A DNA stretch of 64,000 nt from Paenibacillus bovis (GTDB lineage: Bacteria > Bacillota > Bacilli > Bacillales > Bacillaceae_C). The position numbers were made by a program, and so were the translations under genes. This document shows, piece after piece, positions 8,554-17,387 of the stretch. The notes below the pieces were generated by a model, which was not told the origin of the DNA, ran no database searches, and saw nothing but the letters and a program-made list of their open reading frames with translations. The stretch is taken from positions 1-64,000 of the forward strand of contig VEFU01000008.1 of NCBI GenBank assembly GCA_007679095.1, read 5' to 3'. The stretch's first letter is position 1. Each line of letters begins with the position of its first letter.

Positions 8554-9525
8554 ATGAGTGAAAAAATTCGGATTGGAATGATAGGAACCGGAGGCATATC
8601 CCATTGGCATGCTAGACAATTAAAAGAGTTGGATAATGTGGAGATTATTGCAATTGCTGATCCTAACCAACAAAGTAAAGATAAAATAGTCGCTGATATA
8701 GGTTTAGCCAATGTAAAGCAATTTTCTGATTATCAGGATATGTTTCAACATGTTCAATTAGATGCAGTAGTAATATGTTCTCCACATACATTGCATTTTC
8801 AACAGGCAATTGATTCATTAAATAATGGCTGTCATGTCTTAATTGAAAAACCAATGGCATGTTCAGAATATGAAGCTCAACAAATGATCAATACTGCTAA
8901 ACATTTAGGGAAAGTATTGCAAGTTTCATATCAACGTCATTTTCAACCTGATTTTCTGTTTATCCGTGATGCGATTGCAGATGGATTAATTGGTAATTTA
9001 ACATCCGTAACTGCTTCCTTATATCAAGATTGGGGTTACCTAACAACAGGTTCATGGAGACAAAATCCTGCACTTTCAGGTGGAGGAATGTTGATGGATT
9101 CCGGTAGCCATATTTTAGATGTTCTCCTTTGGACGACTGGATTAAAGCCTGTTGAAGTAAGCGCTCAAATACAAAAACATAATGCTGCTGTGGAATTGGA
9201 TTCCTTCACATCGATAAGATTTGAAAATGATGTGATTGCTGGTGTAAATATTGTAGGTAATGCTCCGTGCTGGCATGAAACATATGTGTTCTGTGGCGAA
9301 AAAGGTGGTATCTTCTTCGATAATGGTAATATTACTGTTCGACTAATAGGAGAGGAACCATATACTCCAAAACTTCCAAAACAAACGACAAATCAAGATA
9401 AAAGTTTCATAGATGCTATAGTAGGGAAGCATGAAGTACTAGTTCCTGGTGAATTTGCCAAGCAAGTAGTGAAGCTAACTGAAATGATTTATCAAGCAGC
9501 AGATTATAAACCAACTGGAAAATAA
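8554..9525 (+). CDS. Gfo/Idh/MocA family NAD(P)-dependent oxidoreductase
   Basis: The 323-residue protein has a Rossmann nucleotide-binding motif near the N terminus (GMIGTGGIS), the family EKP motif (VLIEKPMACS, the Lys near 95) and the C-terminal sandwich (GGGMLMDSGSHILD). Members oxidise or epimerise sugars, sugar acids or inositols with NAD(P). ATG 8554 is preferred over TTG 8545 because GGAGAGG directly abuts the TTG. It is last in the glycan locus and might handle a released monosaccharide; the substrate cannot be read from the sequence. Confidence 0.8.
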   Translation: MSEKIRIGMIGTGGISHWHARQLKELDNVEIIAIADPNQQSKDKIVADIGLANVKQFSDYQDMFQHVQLDAVVICSPHTLHFQQAIDSLNNGCHVLIEKPMACSEYEAQQMINTAKHLGKVLQVSYQRHFQPDFLFIRDAIADGLIGNLTSVTASLYQDWGYLTTGSWRQNPALSGGGMLMDSGSHILDVLLWTTGLKPVEVSAQIQKHNAAVELDSFTSIRFENDVIAGVNIVGNAPCWHETYVFCGEKGGIFFDNGNITVRLIGEEPYTPKLPKQTTNQDKSFIDAIVGKHEVLVPGEFAKQVVKLTEMIYQAADYKPTGK

Positions 9526-9645
9526 ATCTGTATGTGAATTCGAGCAATGGTATTTTAACTATACCGCTTCGGAAATACACTACGCTTTCCTCGGGCTTAG
9601 AAAAGTGAAAATTCTCATCCGATGTGAACGCAGTTAGAATAATAA

Positions 9646-9690
9646 CCCGAACTATCTTGAGTTTTATCAAATGATAGTTCGGGTTTTTAA
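9646..9690 (+). terminator. Hairpin terminator of the repeat module, after the oxidoreductase gene
   Basis: CCCGAACTATC at 9646-9656 pairs with GATAGTTCGGG at 9673-9683, then TTTTTAATT. The same hairpin sequence recurs at 16809, 26911 and 35905. Confidence 0.8.
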
Positions 9691-9831
9691 TTCGACTATT
9701 TTCTTTTGTCCCAGTTTCTTTTTACTTAACATGTTGGATGTTTTATGATGTCAAAAAAACAGGCGGAATTTCAGCTTTCTTTTTCATGAAATATGGCAAA
9801 TTTATTCCTTTATGCTTAAATTTCTTGAAAT

Positions 9832-9861
9832 TTTACAGGAAAAAGGAGAAAATGCTATAAA
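9832..9861 (+). promoter_or_regulatory. Possible sigma-A promoter of the ysmB-racE unit
   Basis: TTTACA at 9832-9837 and TATAAA at 9856-9861 are 18 nt apart, 20 bp before the start codon. This is a pattern match only. Confidence 0.4.
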
Positions 9862-9881
9862 AGGATAGGGAGTTGCTTTAG

Positions 9882-10340
9882 ATGATATTAGATGAAAAGC
9901 TCCTTCAGCATGATGATATAGTAGTAGCGGAATTAGAAAAAGACCTCCGATACATAGCAGCTATTATTAAGCAGAAGGGTCGCGAGTTGTTGGCAGATTA
10001 TACAATTACGCCTCCACAATTTGTAGCTCTACAATGGTTATTTGAAGAAGGAAATATGACGATAGGGGACTTGTCTCAAAAGATGTACCTTGCCTTTAGT
10101 ACGACAACTGATTTGATTGATCGGATGGAGAAAAAAGAACTTGTCACACGTATGAAAGATCCGAATGATCGTCGTGTAGTTAGAATTCAATTGTTAGAAA
10201 AAGGTGAAAAAATAATAGATGAAGTTATCAAAAAACGCCAAAAATATTTACATGATATTTTAGGGGATTATTCAGCTGATGAAGTAATTTTGTTGAAAGA
10301 TAATTTATCTAAGCTCCATCAACAAATGCGGAAAGAATGA
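9882..10340 (+). CDS. ysmB: MarR family transcriptional regulator (YsmB-like)
   Basis: A 152-residue MarR winged-helix protein: [20 protein letters not shown] enters the recognition region, followed by [20 protein letters not shown] and the wing [12 protein letters not shown]. subtilis has a MarR protein, YsmB, directly before racE, as here. GGGAG lies about 9 nt upstream of the ATG. It is 7 bp from racE and likely cotranscribed with it. Its target and ligand are unknown. Confidence 0.85.
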   Translation: MILDEKLLQHDDIVVAELEKDLRYIAAIIKQKGRELLADYTITPPQFVALQWLFEEGNMTIGDLSQKMYLAFSTTTDLIDRMEKKELVTRMKDPNDRRVVRIQLLEKGEKIIDEVIKKRQKYLHDILGDYSADEVILLKDNLSKLHQQMRKE

Positions 10341-10347
10341 GGCGGAA

Positions 10348-11172
10348 ATGTTAGAACAGGCAATCGGTGTTATTGACTCAGGAGTAGGCGGGCTAACAGT
10401 TGCGAAAGAAATAATGAGGCAAATGCCCAATGAAATAATCTATTATGTAGGGGATACGGCTCGTTGTCCATATGGTCCTAGACCAAAACATGAAGTGCGA
10501 AAATTCACCTTACAAATGGCAGGCTTTTTAATGAATCGCAATATTAAAATGCTTGTTGTAGCATGTAATACAGCAACTGCAGTTGTACTAGAAGAATTGA
10601 AATCATTTCTTCCAATACCCGTTATCGGTGTTATTTCTCCTGGGTCAAGAGCAGCACTAAAAGCAACAGAGAATGGAAGAATAGGTATTTTAGGTACAAT
10701 TGGAACTATTAATAGTAAGGCATATGTACGTGAGCTAACACTTATTAATCACCAAGTTGAAGTAATACAATTAGCTTGTCCTAAATTTGTTTCGATTGTT
10801 GAAAGTTTTGAATATCAAAGTGCTATAGCCAAAAGGGTAGTAGAAGAAACTCTACAACCAATAGTCGGTAGCGGTATTGATACACTTGTATTAGGATGTA
10901 CTCATTATCCTCTACTAGGACCTCTCATCGAAAATGTAATGGGACCTAATGTGAAAGTTATTAGTTCTGGTGAAGAAACCGCACAAGAGGTTAGTGCTAT
11001 ATTACAATTCCAAAATATGTTAAATACCACTACAACTTCACCAAAACATATTTTTTATACGACCGGTTCTCCGAAGCTTTTTAAGCAAATTGCGTATGAT
11101 TGGTTGAATATAAAAGATATTCAAGTAGATATAGCTCATTTAGCAAGCTTAGATAAAGAATTTGAAAAATAG
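10348..11172 (+). CDS. racE: Glutamate racemase
   Basis: This 274-residue cytoplasmic enzyme interconverts L- and D-glutamate and supplies D-glutamate for peptidoglycan. The two catalytic cysteines are Cys73 (VVACNTATA) and Cys184 (LGCTHYPLL); [12 protein letters not shown] at the N terminus and GDTARCPYG are family motifs. GAGGCGG precedes the ATG. It follows the MarR gene closely and is closed by a terminator. Confidence 0.95.
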   Translation: MLEQAIGVIDSGVGGLTVAKEIMRQMPNEIIYYVGDTARCPYGPRPKHEVRKFTLQMAGFLMNRNIKMLVVACNTATAVVLEELKSFLPIPVIGVISPGSRAALKATENGRIGILGTIGTINSKAYVRELTLINHQVEVIQLACPKFVSIVESFEYQSAIAKRVVEETLQPIVGSGIDTLVLGCTHYPLLGPLIENVMGPNVKVISSGEETAQEVSAILQFQNMLNTTTTSPKHIFYTTGSPKLFKQIAYDWLNIKDIQVDIAHLASLDKEFEK

Positions 11173-11201
11173 CTCTCCTTCTGGAGGAGGCTATTTTTAT
11201 T
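11168..11201 (+). terminator. Terminator after racE
   Basis: ATAGCTCTCC and GGAGGAGGCTAT pair with a small internal bulge, then TTTTATTTTAT. The stem overlaps the racE stop codon. Confidence 0.75.
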
Positions 11202-11242
11202 TTATTTATAGATAAGAAATTTACAAAACTTTCTTCTTTCCG

Positions 11243-11273
11243 GTCTATTCCGAATCGATAGCTCGTATACATT
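11243..11273 (+). promoter_or_regulatory. Possible sigma-E promoter of gerM
   Basis: TATACATT at 11266-11273 matches the sigma-E -10 consensus CATACANT at 7 of 8 positions. GTCTATT at 11243-11249 matches the -35 KMATATT at 5 of 7, with 16 nt between. gerM is under sigma-E in B. subtilis, which supports the reading. The -35 is weak. Confidence 0.4.
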
Positions 11274-11303
11274 TAGTACAAACTGTCTTAGGAGGGGTAC
11301 GAA

Positions 11304-12371
11304 ATGTCAAAATATACTAGGATCGCTATTACTACAGCAGCTGTACTTGCAACGAGTGTGTTTTTATCAGGCTGTGGTTTATTCGGTAAAGATAAAGAGG
11401 CTTTGGATCCACCGCCAAAACAAAATGTATCACATTTGGATGAAAATGAAGACCTCGATTCTTTAACAGATACGGAAACATCTGGAGAAGAACAAGTAGA
11501 AGCAGTCATGACAGATCTTTACTTAATTGATAAGAATGGACTAGTAGTAGGTCAATCATTACCGTTACCAAAAACAAATAGTGTTGCAAAGCAGGCTTTG
11601 GAGTATTTAGTGGCTGATGGAAAGATATCTGATATTTTACCTAATGGTTTCCGTACTGTATTACCTGCAGGTACAAATGTTGATGTTGATATTCAAGATG
11701 GTAAAGCAATTGTCGACTTTTCGGAGGAATTTAAAAACTACCAAGCAAGTGATGAACAAAAAATTCTCCAAGCTGTAACATGGACGTTAACTCAATTTGA
11801 TACAGTTAATTCTGTTGAATTAAGGGTGAATGGATACCCTCTAACGGAAATGCCTGTTGGAGGAACGCCAATTAGCGAGGATGGATTAACACGTGCAGAT
11901 GGTATCAATACAGGATTTGCTGATGTAGTGGATGTAACGAATACGCGTCCACTTACGGTCTACTATTTAGCACAAGGCCTTGATAATTATTACTATGTAC
12001 CAGTTACAACTCGTGTATCAAACTTAGAAGAAGATAATATCAAAGCTGTAATTGACCAATTAGTTGAAGGTCCTACGTTAGAAGCTTCATTAATGACTGT
12101 ATTAGATGGTGATGCATTATTGTTAGACGACCCGACGATTAAGGACGGAGTTGTTACACTTAACTTTAATGAGGAAATTCTCGGAAACAGTGAGACAAAA
12201 GAGATTTCTACTGAAACATTACAATCACTCGTCCTTTCTTTAACGGAACAGCCTGGAATTGAAAGTGTCGCTGTCATGGTTAATGGAGATGGAGGACTTG
12301 TGAACGAAGATGGGGAAGAACTAACAGAACCAGTTACCCGTCCTGAAAAAGTGAACACAGGTAGTTTTTAA
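11304..12371 (+). CDS. gerM: Spore germination/sporulation lipoprotein GerM
   Basis: The 355-residue protein has a lipobox LSGC (Cys24), an acidic linker and two GerMN domains (about 65-185 and 205-345), each with a pattern such as VDFSEEFKNY or LNFNEEIL. GerM acts at the mother-cell/forespore interface during engulfment and in germination. AGGAGGGG precedes the ATG. Position between racE and rph matches B. subtilis. A possible sigma-E promoter precedes it and a terminator follows. Confidence 0.9.
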   Translation: MSKYTRIAITTAAVLATSVFLSGCGLFGKDKEALDPPPKQNVSHLDENEDLDSLTDTETSGEEQVEAVMTDLYLIDKNGLVVGQSLPLPKTNSVAKQALEYLVADGKISDILPNGFRTVLPAGTNVDVDIQDGKAIVDFSEEFKNYQASDEQKILQAVTWTLTQFDTVNSVELRVNGYPLTEMPVGGTPISEDGLTRADGINTGFADVVDVTNTRPLTVYYLAQGLDNYYYVPVTTRVSNLEEDNIKAVIDQLVEGPTLEASLMTVLDGDALLLDDPTIKDGVVTLNFNEEILGNSETKEISTETLQSLVLSLTEQPGIESVAVMVNGDGGLVNEDGEELTEPVTRPEKVNTGSF

Positions 12372-12400
12372 TTGTGAAAATTTGATATACTATAATACAA

Positions 12401-12437
12401 AGAGAAGAGGTTGGCCATTGCCGCCTCTTTTCCGTTT
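12401..12437 (+). terminator. Terminator between gerM and rph
   Basis: AAGAGG-GGC pairs with GCC-CCTCTT around a short loop, followed by TTCCGTTTTTC. It overlaps the leader of rph. Confidence 0.6.
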
Positions 12438-12458
12438 TTCAGTAGAGGGAGGAAGTCT

Positions 12459-13214
12459 ATGCGATTTGATGGTAGAGACTCGCATGAGTTAAGAAATGTA
12501 CAAATTGAAACAAATTATTTAAAACATCCTGAAGGATCTGTGTTAATTTCAGTTGGTGATACGAAGGTTATATGTACTGCTAGTATTGAGGATCGTGTCC
12601 CTCCATTCATGCGTGGTGAAGGAAAAGGATGGATAACAGCTGAATATTCCATGCTTCCTCGCGCTACAGAAACTCGAAATATTCGAGAATCGTCCAAAGG
12701 AAAAGTTTCTGGTCGCACGATGGAAATTCAAAGATTAATTGGTAGAGCATTGCGTGCCGTTGTTGATTTAGAAGTGATAGGCGAACGGACCGTTTGGATT
12801 GATTGTGATGTTATCCAAGCAGATGGAGGCACTCGTACTGCTTCGATTACAGGTGCATTCGTAGCTATGTCGATGGCTTTACATCAGCTCTATCTCGAGA
12901 AAAAATTAAAATCATACCCAATAATAGACTTCTTGGCTGCAACAAGTGTAGGGATATTAGAAGAAGTAGGCGTCATATTAGATTTGAATTATGTAGAAGA
13001 TAGCTCTGCATTAGTTGATATGAATGTTGTCATGACTGGAGTAGGGGAGTTTGTTGAATTACAAGGAACTGGTGAAGAATCAACGTTTAGCTCTACACAG
13101 CTTCAAGAAATGCTTGCTCTTGCAAATGACGGACTAAAAGAATTGATGAACATTCAAAAAGAAGTGCTTGGTGCGGATATTACTAATCAAATCGAGCAAA
13201 AAAGTGGAGAATAA
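12459..13214 (+). CDS. rph: Ribonuclease PH
   Basis: RNase PH trims the 3' end of tRNA precursors using phosphate. The 251-residue protein carries the family strings MRFDGR at the start, [18 protein letters not shown] and [18 protein letters not shown] chose ATG 12459 because GAGGGAGGA lies just before it; an upstream extension to 12411 would read through the terminator hairpin. It is 2 bp from ysnA, so the two are cotranscribed, as in B. subtilis. Confidence 0.95.
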   Translation: MRFDGRDSHELRNVQIETNYLKHPEGSVLISVGDTKVICTASIEDRVPPFMRGEGKGWITAEYSMLPRATETRNIRESSKGKVSGRTMEIQRLIGRALRAVVDLEVIGERTVWIDCDVIQADGGTRTASITGAFVAMSMALHQLYLEKKLKSYPIIDFLAATSVGILEEVGVILDLNYVEDSSALVDMNVVMTGVGEFVELQGTGEESTFSSTQLQEMLALANDGLKELMNIQKEVLGADITNQIEQKSGE

Positions 13215-13216
13215 CG

Positions 13217-13822
13217 ATGGATAGAAAAGTAATTATTGCTACTAAAAATAAAGGCAAGGCAAAAGAATTTGAAGCATTATTTTCAAAGTTCAATTTGGAA
13301 GTGTTAACACTTTTAGATATTGAAAATGCACCAGATGTAGAAGAAACTGGTGCAACATTTGAGGAGAATGCGATTTTAAAAGCTGAAGCAATCAGTCAAT
13401 TTACTGGTTCTATTGTTGTTGCGGATGATTCTGGGCTAGTCGTGGACGCATTAGATGGAAGGCCGGGCATATATTCCGCTAGATATGCTGGTGAAGAGAA
13501 AAGTGATGAAGCAAATATTAGTAAGTTATTAAGTGAATTAAACGATGTCCAGCAAAAAGATAGAACTGCTCGTTTTTACTGTGCTCTAGCAGTTGCTATA
13601 CCTGGTGCAGAAACGTTAGTAGTTGCTGGCACATGTGAAGGACTTATTTTGAATGAACGTCGTGGAACAAATGGATTTGGTTATGATCCAGTTTTTTATG
13701 TTCCCTCCTTACAGCAAACTATGGCAGAACTAAGTTCCGAACAAAAAAATAGCATTAGCCATAGAGCAAATGCTCTTAGAAATTTGCAGCCGCTGATCGG
13801 AAGGATTTTCTCAAAGAGGTGA
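13217..13822 (+). CDS. ysnA: XTP/dITP diphosphatase (RdgB/HAM1 family)
   Basis: This 201-residue house-cleaning pyrophosphatase removes XTP, dITP and ITP from nucleotide pools. The substrate motif [11 protein letters not shown] is at residues 8-18; [18 protein letters not shown] and [11 protein letters not shown] are family signatures. It lies between rph and the YfcE-like phosphodiesterase with almost no spacing. Confidence 0.95.
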   Translation: MDRKVIIATKNKGKAKEFEALFSKFNLEVLTLLDIENAPDVEETGATFEENAILKAEAISQFTGSIVVADDSGLVVDALDGRPGIYSARYAGEEKSDEANISKLLSELNDVQQKDRTARFYCALAVAIPGAETLVVAGTCEGLILNERRGTNGFGYDPVFYVPSLQQTMAELSSEQKNSISHRANALRNLQPLIGRIFSKR

Positions 13823-13829
13823 GAGTGTG

Positions 13830-14339
13830 ATGAAACTACTTGTAGTAAGTGATAGTCATGGGGAAAGAAGCACTTTGAAGAAATTACATGATAAATATGT
13901 AAATGAAGTAGATGCTATGATTCATTGTGGAGATTCAGAGTTACATGCGGTTGACCCCGTTTTGAAAGGGTATACGGTAGTGAAGGGGAATTGTGATGTA
14001 GATAATCAATTTCAAGAGGAAGTAGTTCAAAAAGTAAGTGGATCTACAGTGTTTGTAGCGCATGGCCATTTACATCAAGTGAATTCTTCCCTATTAAATA
14101 TATCTTACCGTGCCAAAGAAAAGGCTGCTGATTTTGTGTTTTTTGGGCATACTCATTTACTTGGTGCTGAACTAATAGATGGTATATTGTACTTAAATCC
14201 AGGAAGTATTAGTTACCCTCGTGGTGGAAATCCACAGACATATGCAATCATAGAGAAAACAGATAATGTTATTACCGTTTATTTTTACAATGAACAATAT
14301 ATAGAAATAGAAACTTTGCGGCAAACTTTTCATTTTTAA
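13830..14339 (+). CDS. ysnB: YfcE/MJ0936 family metallophosphoesterase
   Basis: The 169-residue protein has the calcineurin-like metal motifs in order: SDSHG (about 7-11), HCGDSE, KGNCD, HGHLHQ and GHTH. Members hydrolyse phosphodiesters in vitro; the physiological substrate is unknown. ATG 13830 is preferred over GTG 13827 because AGGTGAG sits 6 nt before it. It follows ysnA as in B. subtilis and ends the conserved block. Confidence 0.9.
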   Translation: MKLLVVSDSHGERSTLKKLHDKYVNEVDAMIHCGDSELHAVDPVLKGYTVVKGNCDVDNQFQEEVVQKVSGSTVFVAHGHLHQVNSSLLNISYRAKEKAADFVFFGHTHLLGAELIDGILYLNPGSISYPRGGNPQTYAIIEKTDNVITVYFYNEQYIEIETLRQTFHF

Positions 14340-14355
14340 TAGGATTTAAAGGGAG

Positions 14356-15825
14356 ATGGAAAAATTGAAGGTATTATTACTAGATCTAGATTCAACAAGT
14401 CCAAATCATTTAAGTTGTTACGGTTATCATCGAAATACTTCTCCGAATATCGATAAAATAGCGGAACAAGGTGTGAGGTTTACAAATTACTATACGTCAG
14501 ATGCACCATGTTTTCCTTCGAGAACTGCATTAATGACAGGGCAATTCGGAATACATAATGGTGTCGTTGGACACGGAGGAACAGCTGGGGATGTTCGTAA
14601 TGAAGGGATCCATCGTGAATTTAAATCTCGATTAGAAACAGCTAGCTTTCCTTCACTATTTCGCTCTTTAGGAATGAAAACTGCTTTAAGTAGTCCATTT
14701 GCAGAAAGACACTCCGCATACACGTTTTATGCAGGATTCAATGAAATGTATAATACAGGTAAATCAGGTATGGAATCAGCAGAGGAAGTTACACCAACTG
14801 TCGTAAATTGGCTAGAAAACAATGCGCAAAAAGATGATTGGTTCTTATATGTTAATTATTGGGATCCTCACACACCATACCGCGCACCAGAGGAGTTTGG
14901 AAACCCGTTTGCAGATGAACCACTTCCTGAATGGATTACAGATGAGGTGTTAGCAAAACACCGTGAAAAAATCGGACCACACAGTGCAAGCGAAATAAAT
15001 ATGTATGATAATAGAACAAATCCTGAATTTCCACGTCACCCTGGTGAAATAAAGAATCGGGAAGATTTGCGTAAGATGATTGATGGTTATGACTGTGGAA
15101 TAAGACATATGGATGACCATATTGGTATTGTATTTGAACAATTAGAGAAACAAGGTATTATGGATGAAGTGATCATCATTATTACAGCAGACCATGGTGA
15201 AAATATGGGACAGTTAGGCATATATGGTGAACATGGTACTGCAGATCAAGGGACATGTAATATTCCGATGATTATAAGATGGCCTGGAATGAAGCAGGGC
15301 TATGTAAACGATGACTTACATTACCATCTAGATATTTTACCTACTATTGCTGAAATTTGTGGGAAAGAACCACATCCATCTTGGGATGGTGAAAGTTATG
15401 CACCAGTATTACAAAATGGTGAATCAGTTGGTAGAGATTATTTAGTCATTTCTCAATGTGCTCACGTTTGTCAGCGAAGTGTAAGATTTGGTGATTGGTT
15501 ATATATTCGCACTTATCACGATGGCTATCATTTATTTAATAAAGAAATGCTCTTTAATATAAAAGAGGATCCAAATGAGCAGTTTGATTTAGCAGCGGAA
15601 CGTCCAGACCTTTGTCGTGAAGCAGTCTATTATTTAAATGAATGGCATGATGAGATGATGGAGTCTATGCCGTTTGATGTAGACCCGTTATGGACTGTCA
15701 TGAAAGAAGGTGGCCCATACCATGCGAAGGGGAATTTACCACGCTATATTAAATGGCTTGAACAAACAGGTAGAGGCCATGCAGTACCAGAATTAATGAA
15801 ACGTCATCCGAGAGAATTTGAATAG
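14356..15825 (+). CDS. Sulfatase (Cys-type, formylglycine-dependent)
   Basis: The 489-residue protein has the sulfatase signature CFPSRTALMTG, with Cys52 expected to become formylglycine and Arg56 conserved. Metal ligands fit the LDLDS string near the N terminus and ADHGEN in the middle. No signal peptide is seen, so it should be cytoplasmic. Activity needs a formylglycine-generating enzyme, which is not in the window. The start is doubtful: a TTG at 14365 has GGGAG 9 nt upstream, while the ATG at 14356 directly abuts it. It lies outside the B. subtilis gene order, between ysnB and a tRNA, and looks like an accessory insertion. The substrate is unknown. Confidence 0.85.
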   Translation: MEKLKVLLLDLDSTSPNHLSCYGYHRNTSPNIDKIAEQGVRFTNYYTSDAPCFPSRTALMTGQFGIHNGVVGHGGTAGDVRNEGIHREFKSRLETASFPSLFRSLGMKTALSSPFAERHSAYTFYAGFNEMYNTGKSGMESAEEVTPTVVNWLENNAQKDDWFLYVNYWDPHTPYRAPEEFGNPFADEPLPEWITDEVLAKHREKIGPHSASEINMYDNRTNPEFPRHPGEIKNREDLRKMIDGYDCGIRHMDDHIGIVFEQLEKQGIMDEVIIIITADHGENMGQLGIYGEHGTADQGTCNIPMIIRWPGMKQGYVNDDLHYHLDILPTIAEICGKEPHPSWDGESYAPVLQNGESVGRDYLVISQCAHVCQRSVRFGDWLYIRTYHDGYHLFNKEMLFNIKEDPNEQFDLAAERPDLCREAVYYLNEWHDEMMESMPFDVDPLWTVMKEGGPYHAKGNLPRYIKWLEQTGRGHAVPELMKRHPREFE

Positions 15826-15833
15826 TAGAAATA

Positions 15834-15875
15834 GAAGGGTGCTTAGTTTCAAACTGCACTAAGCACCCTTTTTAA
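15834..15875 (+). terminator. Terminator after the sulfatase gene
   Basis: GGGTGCTTAG at 15837-15846 pairs perfectly with CTAAGCACCC at 15859-15868, followed by TTTTT. Confidence 0.9.
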
Positions 15876-15894
15876 AATATTTTACGAAAAACTA

Positions 15895-15923
15895 TTGACT
15901 TTAAATGTATCCATGTCTATAAT
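15895..15923 (+). promoter_or_regulatory. Sigma-A promoter of tRNA-Arg
   Basis: TTGACT at 15895-15900 and TATAAT at 15918-15923 are 17 nt apart, and the tRNA starts 22 bp downstream of the -10. Confidence 0.85.
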
Positions 15924-15945
15924 AAAAAATGTCTTCAAAAGAAAT

Positions 15946-16022
15946 GTCCCAGTAGCTCAGCAGGATAGAGCAACAGCCTTCTAAGCTGTGGGTCGGGAGT
16001 TCGAATCTCTCCTGGGACGCCA
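15946..16022 (+). tRNA. tRNA-Arg (anticodon TCT)
   Basis: The cloverleaf is complete: GTCCCAG pairs with CTGGGAC in the acceptor stem, the D arm contains TAGCTCAG, the anticodon loop is CTTCTAA with TCT (reads AGA), and the T arm holds GTTCGAATC. G73 is followed by an encoded CCA at 16020-16022. It stands alone with its own promoter and terminator. Confidence 0.95.
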
Positions 16023-16040
16023 TTTACATAATAATTAATA

Positions 16041-16078
16041 CGCCAAACTCTTTTTAAATTAAGAGTTTGGCGTTTTTG
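16041..16078 (+). terminator. Terminator of the tRNA-Arg transcript
   Basis: CGCCAAACTCTT at 16041-16052 pairs perfectly with AAGAGTTTGGCG at 16061-16072, then TTTTTG. Confidence 0.9.
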
Positions 16079-16261
16079 TTTTCAATTATTCATTACAACG
16101 AAACAAGAATAATTTATCTCTTGGGGTTGGATTGATTTTTACAACTTGGTATCTGGTGTTGAATAACTATCTTACATTTCCTTAATACAGTTGCTTTTTG
16201 AAAACAGTTCAAAGGGAATTAGCACCTTTTGTCGAATTAGTAGTTCAAGGGAGGTGTGGAA

Positions 16262-16483
16262 ATGGCTGAAGACATAAAAGTTGAACGAGTTTCCCAAAGA
16301 AATGAATTTGATGTAGCCGTAGATCTAACTAAGCTTTATCTTGATGAATTTACGATTAGTGATGAAGAAGAAATAGAAAAGCAGTTTGCAACATTCTATG
16401 CACTCGCTGTTACGTTAAAGAATACAGATACTTATCATTTGCAAAAACTTGTACCAGAAGAAATATTGAATAAACTGAAATGA
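16262..16483 (+). CDS. Small acidic protein of unknown function
   Basis: This 73-residue protein starts at an ATG preceded by AAGGGAGGTG at good spacing, which is strong evidence for translation. The sequence is helical and acidic (DVAVDLTKLYLDEFTISDEEEIEKQ), with no membrane segment, cysteine or known motif. I do not recognise a family. It lies between the tRNA and a dispersed repeat. Confidence 0.65.
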   Translation: MAEDIKVERVSQRNEFDVAVDLTKLYLDEFTISDEEEIEKQFATFYALAVTLKNTDTYHLQKLVPEEILNKLK

Positions 16484-17144
16484 AAAGAATGATGTTGAAA
16501 CAAAATGATTTGATCTGGATGTAATTCCGAACAATGTATACCGCTTCAGAAATACACTTCGCTTTCCGCGGGAGGTTCGGGAGCCTCCTCGGCGTTGAAC
16601 ACGCCTGTGGGGTCTCCCGGTTACCGTACATCCCGCAGTCAATCATGTATACCAAAAATACACCACAGAGAATGGAAATGATGCTAGTGGTAGTTGTCTA
16701 TACGATGCATGTATAAGTTAGATTCCACTTTTTAAAGCTTTATTTCCATGGTAGGAGTCTTCGTGTATTTCCTCCGCTTGTTACTATAAATTTTATAATT
16801 GATAAACTGACCGGACTATCTTATTTTGAAATCAAGTGATAGTTCGGTTTTTATTTGCAACCATGTTCCTTTGTCCTAACCATTTTATGGATAAGATTAC
16901 ATGCTAGAACACCTCTGCTGGCATAAAATTGCAAGTAACAGGTTGTCAAGGGCAAATGTTAAATGAAACGGTTATTTATGATTTCGCACGCTTTATGGAT
17001 AATCCCAACTAGTTAAATAGTGTGGCTTTGTGATTTTATAACAGAATAATACTGTTTCCTAATCTAAATTTTACATGATCCTTACAATCTATTAACAATA
17101 AAAAGTTACAATTAATTTGTATAAAATAAGAAGAGGTGATTTAG
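16484..17144. repeat. Intergenic region with dispersed repeat, copy B
   Basis: The 5' core (about 16536-16575, ATACCGCTTCAGAAATACAC) is followed by GC-rich palindromes (GGGAG...CTCCC, CGGCGTT...AACACGCC). The module ends in the hairpin at 16809. A short open frame inside it (16534-16716) is repeat sequence, not a gene. From 16870 to 17130 I see only AT-rich sequence. Confidence 0.6.
16809..16853 (+). terminator. Hairpin terminator of repeat module copy B
   Basis: ACCGGACTATC pairs with GATAGTTCGGT (one G-T pair) and is followed by TTTTATTT. It belongs to the same hairpin family as 9646, 26911 and 35905. Confidence 0.7.
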
Positions 17145-17303
17145 TTGTTTGGTAAACTCTTAAATTTATTTAAAGTACCAAGACATGCGAACGAAATACC
17201 TCCTTTTTACGAAGAACATGTGGATGAATTGATTGATGATGAAGATGATATCGATGACTCGTTTGATTTTGAAGAATATCAAAAGGAAGATTTTTTTTAT
17301 TAA
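17145..17303 (+). CDS. 52-residue acidic small protein
   Basis: A TTG start with GAGGTGAT a few bases upstream opens a frame MFGKLLNLFK ... ending EDFFY. The N terminus is basic and hydrophobic (possible amphipathic helix); the C-terminal half is very acidic (Asp/Glu cluster). The frame is clean and ends just before the SOS-type promoter of the next gene. No family is recognised. Confidence 0.55.
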   Translation: MFGKLLNLFKVPRHANEIPPFYEEHVDELIDDEDDIDDSFDFEEYQKEDFFY

Positions 17304-17328
17304 AGAATAAAATATTTTTTACCGATAC

Positions 17329-17377
17329 TTGCATATAGAACAAACGTTTGTGTATAATATATAAAAACGTTTGTTCG
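17329..17377 (+). promoter_or_regulatory. Sigma-A promoter with two LexA (SOS) boxes
   Basis: TTGCAT (17329-17334) and TATAAT (17353-17358) are 18 nt apart. AGAACAAACGTTTG at 17337-17350 matches the Bacillus LexA consensus CGAACRNRYGTTYG at 13 of 14 positions. The inverse copy at 17364-17377 reads CGAACAAACGTTTT on the minus strand, also 13 of 14. The boxes flank the -10, so LexA bound there would block initiation. Confidence 0.75.
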
Positions 17378-17387
17378 GGGTGGTTAT

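Larger units (their letters stand above)
9526..9881. repeat. Intergenic region with dispersed repeat, copy A
   Basis: Positions about 9560-9592 (ACCGCTTCGGAAATACACTA and onward) match the 5' core of copies near 16537 and 35495. The 3' part of the module is the hairpin at 9646-9690. The remainder, to 9830, is AT-rich and shows nothing else I can name. The promoter of the MarR gene is at its right end. Confidence 0.6.

Noticed and set aside
9547-9690. Repeat module considered as an insertion sequence
   Set aside because: No transposase frame is present, the ends are not simple terminal inverted repeats and no target duplication was seen.
14356-16022. tRNA-Arg as an integration site for an island
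   Set aside because: No integrase gene and no repeat of the tRNA 3' end were found nearby.
16534-16716. Short open frames in the intergenic repeat (plus and minus)
   Set aside because: They coincide with the palindromic repeat core and lack a ribosome binding site; the sequence recurs in other non-coding places.
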